A DNA stretch of 64,000 nucleotides from NCBI GenBank assembly GCA_965275915.1, contig CBDHYI010000007.1, positions 1,302,001 to 1,366,000 on the forward strand, given 5' to 3'. The DNA comes from JBDWFY01 sp965275915 (GTDB lineage: Bacteria; Pseudomonadota; Alphaproteobacteria; Rhizobiales; Stappiaceae). The position numbers and the translations under genes were made by a program. The notes under the pieces are model-generated. The model ran no database searches. It saw nothing but the letters and a program-made list of their open reading frames with translations, and was not told where the DNA came from. This document shows, piece by piece, positions 53,997-62,827 of the stretch; position 1 is the first letter of the stretch, and each line of letters begins with the position of its first letter.

Positions 53997-54752
53997 CTAA
54001 ACAATCGCTATCAGTTTCTCAAAAAGGTCCTCGGACGATCCGCCCTTTGCCCAAATCCGAAGAATGTTGTCCATATTCTCGTCAATGATCGCACAGCAGA
54101 TTTCGATCAGTTCCTCTTCATCGGCAGCCCCGATACTGCGGGGAACAAAGAACCAAAGAGCACAGGAATAAGCCGCTCCGACAACAATCCGCCGCAGCGG
54201 ATCCTCGGCAGCGTGCTGTCTTGAGCCGATCAGTCGGAAGACTTCCCGGTCCAGAACAGATTCGGCAAGCTGAGCGGCCATCACCGCCGGTGAGCGCCGT
54301 TCGACATTTTTCTTCAGCAAGGTGATGCATTCAAGACAGATTGTCTCGCTGATCAGCAGGCAATCAGATCCCAAAAGCCGGGCCGCCTTCGAAAGCCCGA
54401 AATAGAGCGCGGACCCGGCTTCCTGCAGCGTACAGTCCGGCGCGTGCGGGTCATATCCGTCTGCACCGAAGAACGCTTCACCCGGCAATCCCGCCTTCTG
54501 CAACGGACCGCCGATAATCGACGAAGACATATCCTCAATCCGCTGCGATATTCCGTCAATTCTTCTCAAGACGGGAGATGTGATATCGCTGATGGGCCTC
54601 GGCAGCAGCCTGTTTTCTTCATCGGCGATGAAGTGGGTGGTCTTGCGCACAGCGTGCCGCAATCCCCTCAATGTATCTCGTACAAGGGGATCAGGCCGGC
54701 GGGGCATATTTGTCGGTCTGCGCTTGTCCATCGCTGCCAAACTTTTTGACAC
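53997..54752 (-). CDS. Unrecognised protein, sixth gene of the sugar-transport operon
   Basis: 251 residues from GTG 54752. A basic N terminus (DKRRPTNMPRRPDPLVRDTLRGLRHAVRK) leads to a helical body with FIADEENRLLPRPISDITSPVLRRIDGISQRIEDM. A Cys-containing helix SDCLLISETICLECITLLKK and hydrophobic VVGAAYSCALWFFVPRS follow. No family recognised; mostly helical and probably cytosolic. The start lies six bases after the PfkB stop, and AGGA overlaps that stop, indicating coupling. It forms a pair with the following gene. Confidence 0.7.
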   Translation of the reverse strand: MSKSLAAMDKRRPTNMPRRPDPLVRDTLRGLRHAVRKTTHFIADEENRLLPRPISDITSPVLRRIDGISQRIEDMSSSIIGGPLQKAGLPGEAFFGADGYDPHAPDCTLQEAGSALYFGLSKAARLLGSDCLLISETICLECITLLKKNVERRSPAVMAAQLAESVLDREVFRLIGSRQHAAEDPLRRIVVGAAYSCALWFFVPRSIGAADEEELIEICCAIIDENMDNILRIWAKGGSSEDLFEKLIAIV

Positions 54753-54758
54753 CTGTTC

Positions 54759-55712
54759 CTATTTTGTGGGCGTTCGTTCCATGAAATCAATAGTCGTTTC
54801 CAGATTTGTGACAACAGCCTGAGATCCAAGTCCCATCGCATTCTGCGCCGATGATGCCTGGCCGAGCCTCACGCAATCTTCGACCGATCGACCAAGATGC
54901 AGACCGGTGGCAAACCCGGCGTTAAAGCAGTCCCCGCATCCGCAGGTGCAGATAATACCCACATCATACGCCGGCAATTTGAAGGATTTTCCGGCCTGAT
55001 CGCGATACATTGCGCCCATCTCGCCCAGTGTCAGGATAACAGCTCCTGCGCCCTTTGAGAGGATATAGTCCGAGATTTCATCAAAATCGGTCAGCCCGGA
55101 CAGCGCCATGGCTTCTTCTTCGGAGGGCATAAAATAGTCGGTGTACGGCAGCAGCGGCTCAACAAGAGCCGCATCTTCCTGTGTGGAGGCGAAGACATCC
55201 AGTGTCGTGATGCACCCTTTCGCCCTGGCGGCCTGCATGACCTCCCGGGTTCTGCCGCCATCCATGCGATCCATAAGACCGACGCCACCGACATGCAGAA
55301 TGCGCGTATCCAGCACCCGCTCCATAGTATCGTCATCGATGTAGAAAGCACCGGTTGCGCCTTTCTTGTGCAGAGCGGGCCGTGCACCGTCAGGACGGGT
55401 TGTCACGATGGAGGAGGACGTTGTCACAGTCCGGCAAAGCTCCATATTCGCCGTGTCGACACCAAAGCTGTTGAGTTTGGCAATGACCCAATCACCCATG
55501 TCGTCCGCGCCGACGCCGCCGACGGCCTGAACCTTCAAACCGTGTTTGGCCGCAACGATCGCCGCGGAGCCGGCGGCTCCGGATACCGCAAGCGTCAGTT
55601 CATCAATAAAGTATGTGCCGCCGCCGGGGGGAATATCCGAAACCGGCCGCCCAAGGCAATCAAAAGTGTAAAACCCGACGGACGTGTAATCGAATTGTGT
55701 ATTGTCACTCAT
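54759..55712 (-). CDS. PfkB/ribokinase-family carbohydrate kinase
   Basis: 317 residues. The N-terminal glycine region reads GAAGSAAIVAAKHGLKVQAVGGVGADDMGDW (substrate side), and the C-terminal active-site motif reads ICTCGCGDCFNAGFATGL, in which the usual GAGD is GCGD with the catalytic Asp kept. It phosphorylates a sugar or sugar derivative with ATP. It overlaps the ATPase gene by 4 bases (ATGA) and precedes two unknown genes, so it is inside the transport operon and probably acts on the imported compound. Confidence 0.9.
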   Translation of the reverse strand: MSDNTQFDYTSVGFYTFDCLGRPVSDIPPGGGTYFIDELTLAVSGAAGSAAIVAAKHGLKVQAVGGVGADDMGDWVIAKLNSFGVDTANMELCRTVTTSSSIVTTRPDGARPALHKKGATGAFYIDDDTMERVLDTRILHVGGVGLMDRMDGGRTREVMQAARAKGCITTLDVFASTQEDAALVEPLLPYTDYFMPSEEEAMALSGLTDFDEISDYILSKGAGAVILTLGEMGAMYRDQAGKSFKLPAYDVGIICTCGCGDCFNAGFATGLHLGRSVEDCVRLGQASSAQNAMGLGSQAVVTNLETTIDFMERTPTK

Positions 55713-56767
55713 GATAAGCGCTTGCCACTCTCGGAATCGAAAAAATACATGCGGGTGGTATCGAAGAAGATGCTTTCCTCACTGCCCAGCTCGGCCCGGT
55801 AATCCCGGGCGGTCTTCACCTCAAAATTCAGATCCCCGCATTTCATCGTCAGGTAAGTGAGGTCGCCGGTCGGCTCGACACCGTAAACAGCGCCCTGAAA
55901 ATGACCTTTCCCACCCCGTCCATTTGCAACCGTGCAGTCTTCGGGTCTGATCCCCAGGGATGTCGGCCCGCTATGTTCAATCGTCAGATCGGGAATTTCT
56001 ATTCCCTCCGAGCGAAATGTCCGATTGTCTATGGTGCCCGAGACGATGTTCATCGGCGGCGAACCGATAAAGGAGGCAACGAATGTGTTCGCCGGATCGG
56101 AATAGATTTCGTCGGGCGTTCCGATTTGCTGAATGGCCCCCTGATCCATAACCACAATCCGGTCCGCAAGTGTCATCGCTTCGATCTGATCGTGGGTGAC
56201 ATAGACCGTTGTCGTCTTAAGCTGCCGCTGCAGATGCTTGATCTGAACGCGCATGGCCTGCCGCAGCTTTGCATCGAGATTGGACAGCGGCTCGTCCATC
56301 AGAAAAACCTTGGGCTTTCTTACAATCGCCCGGGCCAGAGCCGCCCGCTGGCGCTGCCCGCCGGAAAGGGCTCCCGGCTTTCGATCAAGATAATCCTCCA
56401 GCTCAACCAATTCCGCCGCCTCGCGAACGAGCCGTTCATGATCGGCCTTCGGAATGTTGCGCATCCTGAGGGGAAACCGGATGTTCTCGTAGATGGTCAT
56501 GTTCGGGTAAAGGGCATAGCCCTGAAAGACCATGGCAACATCCCGGTCACGGGCATCGACATCGTTGACGCGTTCACCGTCCATGAGGACGGCACCTTCC
56601 GAGGGGGTCTCCAATCCTGCGATCATCCGCATGGTTGTCGTCTTGCCGCAGCCGGAAGGCCCGAGAAAAACGACCAGCTCCTCGTCGTTTATGTCAAGAT
56701 CGACGTCCCGGACACCCCAGAAAGCGCCCCAGCGTTTTTGGATGCCCTCAAGCTGAATCCTTGCCAT
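55709..56767 (-). CDS. Sugar ABC transporter ATP-binding protein (MalK/UgpC type)
   Basis: 352 residues: Walker A GPSGCGKTT, signature LSGGQRQRAALARA, Walker B VFLMDEPLSNLDAKLRQAMR and H-loop TVYVTHDQIEAMTLADRIVVMDQG, followed by C-terminal TOBE domains (LGIRPEDCTV). This is the long carbohydrate-importer class (CUT1) ATPase. Located directly after the two permeases, seven bases apart. Confidence 0.94.
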   Translation of the reverse strand: MARIQLEGIQKRWGAFWGVRDVDLDINDEELVVFLGPSGCGKTTTMRMIAGLETPSEGAVLMDGERVNDVDARDRDVAMVFQGYALYPNMTIYENIRFPLRMRNIPKADHERLVREAAELVELEDYLDRKPGALSGGQRQRAALARAIVRKPKVFLMDEPLSNLDAKLRQAMRVQIKHLQRQLKTTTVYVTHDQIEAMTLADRIVVMDQGAIQQIGTPDEIYSDPANTFVASFIGSPPMNIVSGTIDNRTFRSEGIEIPDLTIEHSGPTSLGIRPEDCTVANGRGGKGHFQGAVYGVEPTGDLTYLTMKCGDLNFEVKTARDYRAELGSEESIFFDTTRMYFFDSESGKRLS

Positions 56768-56774
56768 TCAAACT

Positions 56775-57617
56775 CTACCCCTTTACAGCACCCAGGGTCA
56801 GGCCCCGGCTGAGATGCTTCTGGATTGCGACAACGACTACGAAGACCGGCAGGAACGCCAGGAAGGCAACAAGCGCGATCGCATTGTAGATGACGCCGTC
56901 GGACCCGCCGGTAAAATTGGCCAGCGCCACAGACATGGTGTAGGCTTGGGGCGTTGAGGCGATCAGCAATGTGAAAAGAAATTCGTTGATCGCAAAAATC
57001 ATTGCGATCACCGCGGCCGTGATAATCCCGGGTCTGATCGCGGGAATGATAATTTCCCACAGGATGCGCAGGTCGCTGGCCCCGTCCGTCCGAGCGGAAT
57101 CCTCCAGCTCCTTTGGAATATCCAGCATATAGGATCGGATGATCCAGGTGACGACGCTGAGATTTACCGCCGCATAGATCAGCATCAGCGCCCAGACCGT
57201 ATCCAAAAGACCTGCGTTGCGGAACAGAAAGAAAATCGGGATAGCCACGATAGCCGGCGCCATCATGCGCGTGGACAGAATGTAAAAGCCGATATCGTCC
57301 CGGCCTCTATATTCGTACCGCGCCAGCGAGTAGGCGGCGGGGATCGCAAGAACGAGATCGATCAGCACCGAACCGACGATCGCGGCGACCGAATTGCGGA
57401 GATATTTCGCCATTGGCCAGTCCGACCAGAGTGCATGCCAGGCATCCAGGCTGAAGGTCGGCCAGTAAATGGGCTGCGGCGTGATGATCTCCGTTCTTGG
57501 ACGCAGACCGATTGAGAGAAACCACAAAACGGGCGCAAGACAGAAAAGCGCCCATGAGCCCAGAATAAGGTAGCGGATCCAGAGCCGTTCTCCGCCGGTT
57601 CGCCTGATCGACGCCAT
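56775..57617 (-). CDS. Carbohydrate ABC transporter permease (MalG type)
   Basis: 280 residues, six helices. The EAA coupling motif reads DSARTDGASDLRILWEIIIPAIRPGI. N-terminal helix YLILGSWALFCLAPVLWFLSIGL. It is the MalG-like half of a CUT1 importer. It begins three bases after the end of the other permease. Confidence 0.92.
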   Translation of the reverse strand: MASIRRTGGERLWIRYLILGSWALFCLAPVLWFLSIGLRPRTEIITPQPIYWPTFSLDAWHALWSDWPMAKYLRNSVAAIVGSVLIDLVLAIPAAYSLARYEYRGRDDIGFYILSTRMMAPAIVAIPIFFLFRNAGLLDTVWALMLIYAAVNLSVVTWIIRSYMLDIPKELEDSARTDGASDLRILWEIIIPAIRPGIITAAVIAMIFAINEFLFTLLIASTPQAYTMSVALANFTGGSDGVIYNAIALVAFLAFLPVFVVVVAIQKHLSRGLTLGAVKG

Positions 57618-57620
57618 CGC

Positions 57621-58565
57621 TCAGCTTCTCCCCGAGACAAATGCCCGTTTGACAACGAGTTGGGCGATTATGATGGTCAGGATCAGCATCACGACGGATG
57701 CTGCCGATGCGTATCCGAAATTGAAGGTTTTGAAGCCGATCCTGTAGATGAAATAGCTGATGGTTTCCGTTGCGCCACCCGGCCCGCCTTTTGTGATGAT
57801 GAACACGTTGGCAAACATCGTTGTAATGTCGATCGCCCGCAGGATCAGGGCGACGGCAATCACAGGCCGCATCAGCGGCAATGATATGTTCCAGAAAATC
57901 TGGAACCAGCTGGCGCCATCAAGGCGCGCCGCTTCCTCGACCTCCTCATCCTGCCCCTGAAGCGCTGCCACGAAAATAATGAACAAGAAGGGTGTCCACT
58001 GCCAGGTGTCGGCAAGAACCAACAACCCGCGGCTCATCAATGTCGATGAGGGAATGGCAAGGTTGCTGCTGATCAATCCAATCCGGATCAGGAGGTCGGA
58101 GATGATGCGCCCGTCAAGAAAGGCGAGTTTGAAAATGAAGGCAACCGCGGAGGGCATGAACAGCATCGGGATGAGGAAAACAATCCGCCACCCCTGCACC
58201 CACGGGTCCCGATAGGCGTAAAATGCCAACAGCAGTGCCAGAACACACTGAAGGCACAAAGATATCGACCCGATGACGGCGGTGTTCCAAAGCGCGGCCC
58301 AGAACTCGCGATCGTTGAACAGATCGATATAATTCTCAAACCCGACAGGCCGCCACGGCCCGAACTTGACGAAGTAGAAGCTCTGAACGATTGCGTAGGC
58401 GCCCGGGTAAAGGGTGATCATAAGAAGGTAGATCACCGCCGGGGCAACAAGCAGATAGGGAAACAGGCGTTTGAGTGTTCTGCTGCGACGGCGGACCATG
58501 GGCTTTCTGGTCACTCCCGGGGCAACAGATGTTGTCCCAGGAGTCTTCAGCATTGAATCCGTCAT
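57621..58565 (-). CDS. Sugar ABC transporter permease (MalF type)
   Basis: 314 residues with six helices (LFPYLLVAPAVIYLLMITLYPGAYAI at the start) and the EAA loop EEAARLDGASWFQIFWNISLPLMRPVI. The W-x-P-F pattern around LVLADTWQWTPFLFIIF is also typical. It is the first permease in the operon, 48 bases after the binding-protein gene. Confidence 0.92.
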   Translation of the reverse strand: MTDSMLKTPGTTSVAPGVTRKPMVRRRSRTLKRLFPYLLVAPAVIYLLMITLYPGAYAIVQSFYFVKFGPWRPVGFENYIDLFNDREFWAALWNTAVIGSISLCLQCVLALLLAFYAYRDPWVQGWRIVFLIPMLFMPSAVAFIFKLAFLDGRIISDLLIRIGLISSNLAIPSSTLMSRGLLVLADTWQWTPFLFIIFVAALQGQDEEVEEAARLDGASWFQIFWNISLPLMRPVIAVALILRAIDITTMFANVFIITKGGPGGATETISYFIYRIGFKTFNFGYASAASVVMLILTIIIAQLVVKRAFVSGRS

Positions 58566-58613
58566 AAAGCGACGCCCCGATTGTGGTCAATCGCACCGTT
58601 GCGCGGCACGAAA

Positions 58614-60200
58614 TCAGAATGGCAGGGCTTTCCCCTCGCCGACATAAAGACCCGGAGCTGCTGCGGCATACTCGACCGGCGGTTTACCGGAGTAAAAACC
58701 GTTTTCGTCCATGATTTTTCTAACCGCAGCCACGCCATTGTCGAGCGCTTCTTTCGCTGTTATCTGGCCAACAACCGCACGGTTGATTTCGTTGCCGATC
58801 GCCTGCTCCATATTGAACATACCGGGAAGGCGCGGAGCACACCATGCATAGTCAAGGCTGTCGCCCCAGACTTTCGCCGGCTGCGAAACGGCCTGAAGAT
58901 CCGGGTTGGTCAAAACGGATCGGTAACCCGGCGCGACGCCGTTCGCATTGGCTTCGTTCATCGCCATTATGGAAGCTGTCGTCAGGAATGCCAACATCAG
59001 GAACGCGCCTTCGGGATTCTGTGAAGAGGCGGACACGCATGATGTCGAGCCGGCAATGTTCGGAGGCGCAAAGCGGCCGCCTTCGATCCGCGGCTCATAT
59101 ATTGTGACAAAATCACCGACGATCTGGCTCTGGTCGGGACGCATCGCCTGCGTGCCGCTATCCTGCCAGGAAATGTTCGTAGCAAGTTGTCCGCCAAGCC
59201 AGGCGGCTCTGTTTTCCGGCCATCCTGCGCCAGCAAAGCCTTCATTGGCGTTCTTGGCCAGTTCGAGGATGATCTCAAGGCCCTTCATACCGGCATCGTT
59301 GTTGAAAATCGGCTCCCAATTCTCATCAAACAGCATCATACCCGCCTGCGCGGCGATATGCTCCCAGGTATAGGTTGACCAGAAACCACGGGCGCACATC
59401 AGGCCGACCCCCGCGACACCGGGCTGAACATTGTTCAACTCGGACGAAACCCGAATGAGTTCGTCGTAGCTCGGGATCGAATTGGACTTATCGACAGCCC
59501 CGCCGAGCAACTCTTCCATAGCGGCCTTGCGGACATGCACCATCTGGATGTCGCAATCAAACGGAATGCCGTACATCGTGCCGTTAAAGAAGCCGTAATT
59601 CAGCCGGTAGGTGTCATAGAAATCGTCCAGCGGCAGGCCCCACTTGGATGCGTACTCATCGAGCGGTGCCAGGAAACCGGGCGCGGCAAAATCGCCAAGC
59701 CAGGGCGAGAAGAACTGCAGCGCGTCAAAGGACGCGTTTCCGGAAATAAATTCCGCCAACGCCTTATCGTAGAAACTGTCATCGGGAATGGGAACCAGTT
59801 CGACCTTGATGCCGGACAGCTCCTCAAAGGGAACGAGACCTTCTGCTGCCGATTCCTGGTCTGCGGCACCGATCGCAAAACGAACTGTTTTGCCTGTCAT
59901 TTCAGAGCGGACCTTCTCCCAGTCAACGGTGCGGATCCAGTCCTTGCCGGGGTCCCAAAGCGGCGCACCGCTCATGTCGTAGAGTTTCTGGTAGTCCTCC
60001 CGAACGTATTTTTTGACGCTGATATCGTCCAGGATACTGGCCGGATCACGGAGATCCTGTGCAATCGCTTTTGAGATGAACGGTGAACCGATTGCGGACG
60101 CGGCAGCCGATGTCGCACCGACAGCTGCAGTCGACTTCAGAAAAGTGCGGCGCGACAGGCCGCGTCCCTTGACTTTATTATCCGTGCTATTCCGAAACAT
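58614..60200 (-). CDS. Tat-exported extracellular sugar-binding protein
   Basis: 528 residues with a twin-arginine signal (GLSRRTFLKSTAAVGATSAA). The family-1 extracellular solute-binding fold is seen in GLVPFEELSGIKVELVPIPDDSFYDKALAEFISGNASFDALQFF and later GVAGVGLMCARGFWSTYTWEHI. It is longer than usual for CUT1 binding proteins (about 420) by an N-terminal spacer. ATG 60200 has GGAGGA upstream; an in-frame ATG at 60341 is rejected. Tat export suggests folding, perhaps with a bound cofactor or ligand, before export. First gene of the seven-gene operon; ligand unknown. Confidence 0.9.
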   Translation of the reverse strand: MFRNSTDNKVKGRGLSRRTFLKSTAAVGATSAAASAIGSPFISKAIAQDLRDPASILDDISVKKYVREDYQKLYDMSGAPLWDPGKDWIRTVDWEKVRSEMTGKTVRFAIGAADQESAAEGLVPFEELSGIKVELVPIPDDSFYDKALAEFISGNASFDALQFFSPWLGDFAAPGFLAPLDEYASKWGLPLDDFYDTYRLNYGFFNGTMYGIPFDCDIQMVHVRKAAMEELLGGAVDKSNSIPSYDELIRVSSELNNVQPGVAGVGLMCARGFWSTYTWEHIAAQAGMMLFDENWEPIFNNDAGMKGLEIILELAKNANEGFAGAGWPENRAAWLGGQLATNISWQDSGTQAMRPDQSQIVGDFVTIYEPRIEGGRFAPPNIAGSTSCVSASSQNPEGAFLMLAFLTTASIMAMNEANANGVAPGYRSVLTNPDLQAVSQPAKVWGDSLDYAWCAPRLPGMFNMEQAIGNEINRAVVGQITAKEALDNGVAAVRKIMDENGFYSGKPPVEYAAAAPGLYVGEGKALPF

Positions 60201-60480
60201 TGGTTCCTCCTCCAGCTTGACAGCCGGGCATGTCGGCCGCTGCCAAATCGTCACGCATTTTCTGATCGGTGAAGGCCGACCACAACTGTGATGCGTGTTT
60301 GTTTTATCGATTCCTCCCAAGGATCTTTGCGCATCGCACAAATGATCTAACTATAATACTAATGTTCTTGATCGTTGTTTTGTCAAGCAATATTCATGAT
60401 AATGTCTCAAATTATCTGAACATATGTATTGACAAATTGTCATAAGTTCTCGTTTTATGAACACCCTTGGAGGAGGATAG
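60201..60480. promoter_or_regulatory. Divergent promoter region of the two carbohydrate operons
   Basis: 280 AT-rich bases between the binding-protein gene (minus) and the SAF-dehydrogenase gene (plus). Minus-strand TTGACA corresponds to 60381-60386. GGAGGA at 60470-60475 serves the plus gene and GGAGGAACC serves the minus gene. The plus promoter and palindrome are listed next. Confidence 0.65.
60429..60458 (+). promoter_or_regulatory. Promoter with overlapping palindromic operator
   Basis: TTGACA (60429-60434) and TTTTAT (60453-60458) with 18 bases between form a plausible promoter for the dehydrogenase operon. The -35 overlaps TGACAAATTGTCA (60430-60442), a perfect inverted repeat of 6-base arms around one base, which looks like a repressor site. 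No regulator gene is adjacent in the window. Confidence 0.5.
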
Positions 60481-61797
60481 ATGGCCACTAATGTTGCCCT
60501 GACCGGTCTTGCGCGAGAGCTCAAAAGCCGCGCAAACGAGACGGCTCCCATCCGTATCGGCCTTATCGGCTGTGGTGAAATGGGCACGGACATCGTATCG
60601 CGCACTGTTCTCATGGACGGTATCGACGTCGCCGCCATTGCGGATGTTCGCCCCGATGCCGCTGAAAACGCTGTCAGAATTGCTGTGCAGGACGACGGCC
60701 ACGCGCAGCAGGCACGTTCGACGGCCGCTCTGAATGTCGCCATCGAATCGGGCAAAGTCGGCATCGTCGACGATGCGTCTCTGCTGCTGGAGAGCGGTCT
60801 CGTCGACGTGGTCGTGGAGGCGACCGGCCTTCCCGGCATCGGTGCGGAGTTCGGACTTGCGGCGATGGAGCGCGGCAAGCACCTTGTCATGATGAACGTC
60901 GAAGCCGACGTCACGGTCGGGGCCTATCTGAAAGCGGAGGCGGACCGCCTGGGGGTCGTCTACACGCTGGGTGCCGGCGACGAGCCGTCTTCCTGTATGG
61001 AGCTGATCGAATTCGTCTCCGCCATGGGCCACACCATTGTTGCGGCCGGCAAGGGAAAAAACAATCCGCTTGATATCGACGCGACGCCGGACCTGTTCGC
61101 AGAACAAGCAGCGCGGAGGAACATGAACCCGCGGATGCTTGTGGAGTTCATTGACGGATCGAAAACAATGGTGGAGATGGCCGCGATCGCCAATGCCACG
61201 GGCCTTCTACCGGATAAACCCGGCATGCATGGACCGGAAGTCTCGAAGGACCAGCTTTCATCGGTCCTTATCCCCGAAAAAGATGGAGGCATACTGTCCG
61301 GCTCCGGCCGTGTCGACTACACGCTCGGGAAAGGCCTTGCTCCGGGTGTGTTCGTCGTTGCCGAAATGCGGCATCCGCGCATCAGGGAACGGATGGAAGA
61401 TCTGAAAATGGGCAAGGGACCGTACTTTGCGTTTGTCCGTCCCTATCATCTGACCTCGCTTGAAGTGCCGCTGACCTGCGCCCGCGCCGTGCTGCACGGA
61501 AAAGCGGACATGGTTCCTCTCAGCCGACCCGTCGCAGAGGTATGCGCCGTGGCCAAGCGGGATCTCAAGCAGGGAGAAACGCTCGATCAGATTGGCGAAT
61601 ACTGTTACCGCGCCTGGATTCTGGAAGCATCGGAAGCGAAACGGATGGGCGGAATTCCCTGCGGCCTGCTTGCGGGGGGAACCGTGACCAGACCGGTCAG
61701 ACGCGGCGAATTGCTGACGACGGGCAACGTCTCGTTGGATGGATCGGCAAAGATCGTGCGGCTGAGGGCGCTGCAGGACAAAATGCTCGCGGCATAG
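60481..61797 (+). CDS. NAD(P)-dependent oxidoreductase with C-terminal SAF domain
   Basis: 438 residues. The N-terminal Rossmann fold has GLIGCGEMG (27-35) and resembles homoserine dehydrogenase/Gfo-type enzymes (VVVEATGLPGIGAEFGLAAM; HLVMMNVEADVTVG). A C-terminal SAF-like domain reads AKRDLKQGETLDQIGEYCYR and PVRRGELLTTGNVSL. Proteins of this fused design occur in carbohydrate-catabolism clusters; I do not know a proven reaction. It is the first gene of the plus operon, 19 bases before E1 alpha, so it likely acts just before or after thiamine-dependent cleavage. GGAGGA precedes ATG 60481. Confidence 0.82.
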   Translation: MATNVALTGLARELKSRANETAPIRIGLIGCGEMGTDIVSRTVLMDGIDVAAIADVRPDAAENAVRIAVQDDGHAQQARSTAALNVAIESGKVGIVDDASLLLESGLVDVVVEATGLPGIGAEFGLAAMERGKHLVMMNVEADVTVGAYLKAEADRLGVVYTLGAGDEPSSCMELIEFVSAMGHTIVAAGKGKNNPLDIDATPDLFAEQAARRNMNPRMLVEFIDGSKTMVEMAAIANATGLLPDKPGMHGPEVSKDQLSSVLIPEKDGGILSGSGRVDYTLGKGLAPGVFVVAEMRHPRIRERMEDLKMGKGPYFAFVRPYHLTSLEVPLTCARAVLHGKADMVPLSRPVAEVCAVAKRDLKQGETLDQIGEYCYRAWILEASEAKRMGGIPCGLLAGGTVTRPVRRGELLTTGNVSLDGSAKIVRLRALQDKMLAA

Positions 61798-61816
61798 ATC
61801 GGACAGAGACGGCTTC

Positions 61817-62827
61817 ATGTCAAAAACGAAAACCGCCAATATACCCTTCGCAATCACAAACTATTCCCGCGAGCGTCTGGTGGAAGCGCTGCGCCGCATG
61901 TACCTGATCCGCAAGTTCGAGGAAGGCGCGGAAGACAGCTATATGCGCGGTCTCATTCACGGCACGATGCATCTCTCCATCGGGCAGGAGGCCAGCGCCG
62001 TGGGCAGCTGCATGCCGCTGGAACCGGAGGATCAGATAACCTCCACGCACAGAGGGCACGGCCACTGCATTGCCAAAGGGGCGGATGTTGCGAAAATGTT
62101 TGCCGAGTTTTTCGGCAAGGAAACCGGATACTGCAAAGGGCGCGGGGGTTCGATGCACATCGCCGATGTGCAACGGGGCAATCTGGGCGCCAATGGCATT
62201 GTCGGGGGCGGCATCCCGATCGCTGTCGGCGCGGCACTGACTGCAAAAACCCTTCAGACCGGCAAAGTCGTTATCTGTTTTTTCGGTGACGGCGCCAACA
62301 ATGAAGGGGCGTTTCACGAAGCTCTGAACATGGCGTCGATCTGGTCTCTTCCCGTTGTGTTTGTCTGCGAAAACAACAAGTATGGGATGTCGACATCAAC
62401 CGAACGGTCAACGTCCGTGCCCAATATTGCCGACCGGGCCGCAGCCTATTCCATGCCCGGAAAAACCGTTGACGGAAACGACTTTTCGGCTGTCTGCCAG
62501 GCAGTCGACGCGGCAGCGGCAAGAGCAAGGGCGGGAGATGGCCCGTCTTTGGTGGAGAGCGTGACTTACCGCTGGCGCGGACACTCCAAATCGGACCGCA
62601 ACCGGTATCGCACAAAAGAAGAGATTGCCGAATGGATGGCGCGTGATCCCATCACCCGCTACGCGCAACTGCTGACGGATCACAAAATTCTGACATCCGA
62701 TGAAGTCCTGGCTCTTGAGGCTGATGTCGACCGCACAATTGAACAGGCGATCGACTATGCGAAATCCAGCCCGGATCCATCCCCGTCCGAAGTCACGCGT
62801 GACGTCTACACGGAACTGGCCCAATGA
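61817..62827 (+). CDS. Acetoin/2-oxoacid dehydrogenase E1 component, alpha subunit
   Basis: 336-residue thiamine-diphosphate enzyme subunit. The TPP motif GDGANNEGAFHEALNMASIW runs on to CENNKYGMST; RKFEEGAEDSYMRGLIHGTMHLSIGQEA is the conserved opening; and the phosphorylation-loop analogue YRWRGHSKSDRNRYRTKEEI is present. By length and by its beta partner it fits the AcoA-like group rather than housekeeping PdhA. It overlaps the beta gene by ATGA. Confidence 0.92.
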   Translation: MSKTKTANIPFAITNYSRERLVEALRRMYLIRKFEEGAEDSYMRGLIHGTMHLSIGQEASAVGSCMPLEPEDQITSTHRGHGHCIAKGADVAKMFAEFFGKETGYCKGRGGSMHIADVQRGNLGANGIVGGGIPIAVGAALTAKTLQTGKVVICFFGDGANNEGAFHEALNMASIWSLPVVFVCENNKYGMSTSTERSTSVPNIADRAAAYSMPGKTVDGNDFSAVCQAVDAAAARARAGDGPSLVESVTYRWRGHSKSDRNRYRTKEEIAEWMARDPITRYAQLLTDHKILTSDEVLALEADVDRTIEQAIDYAKSSPDPSPSEVTRDVYTELAQ

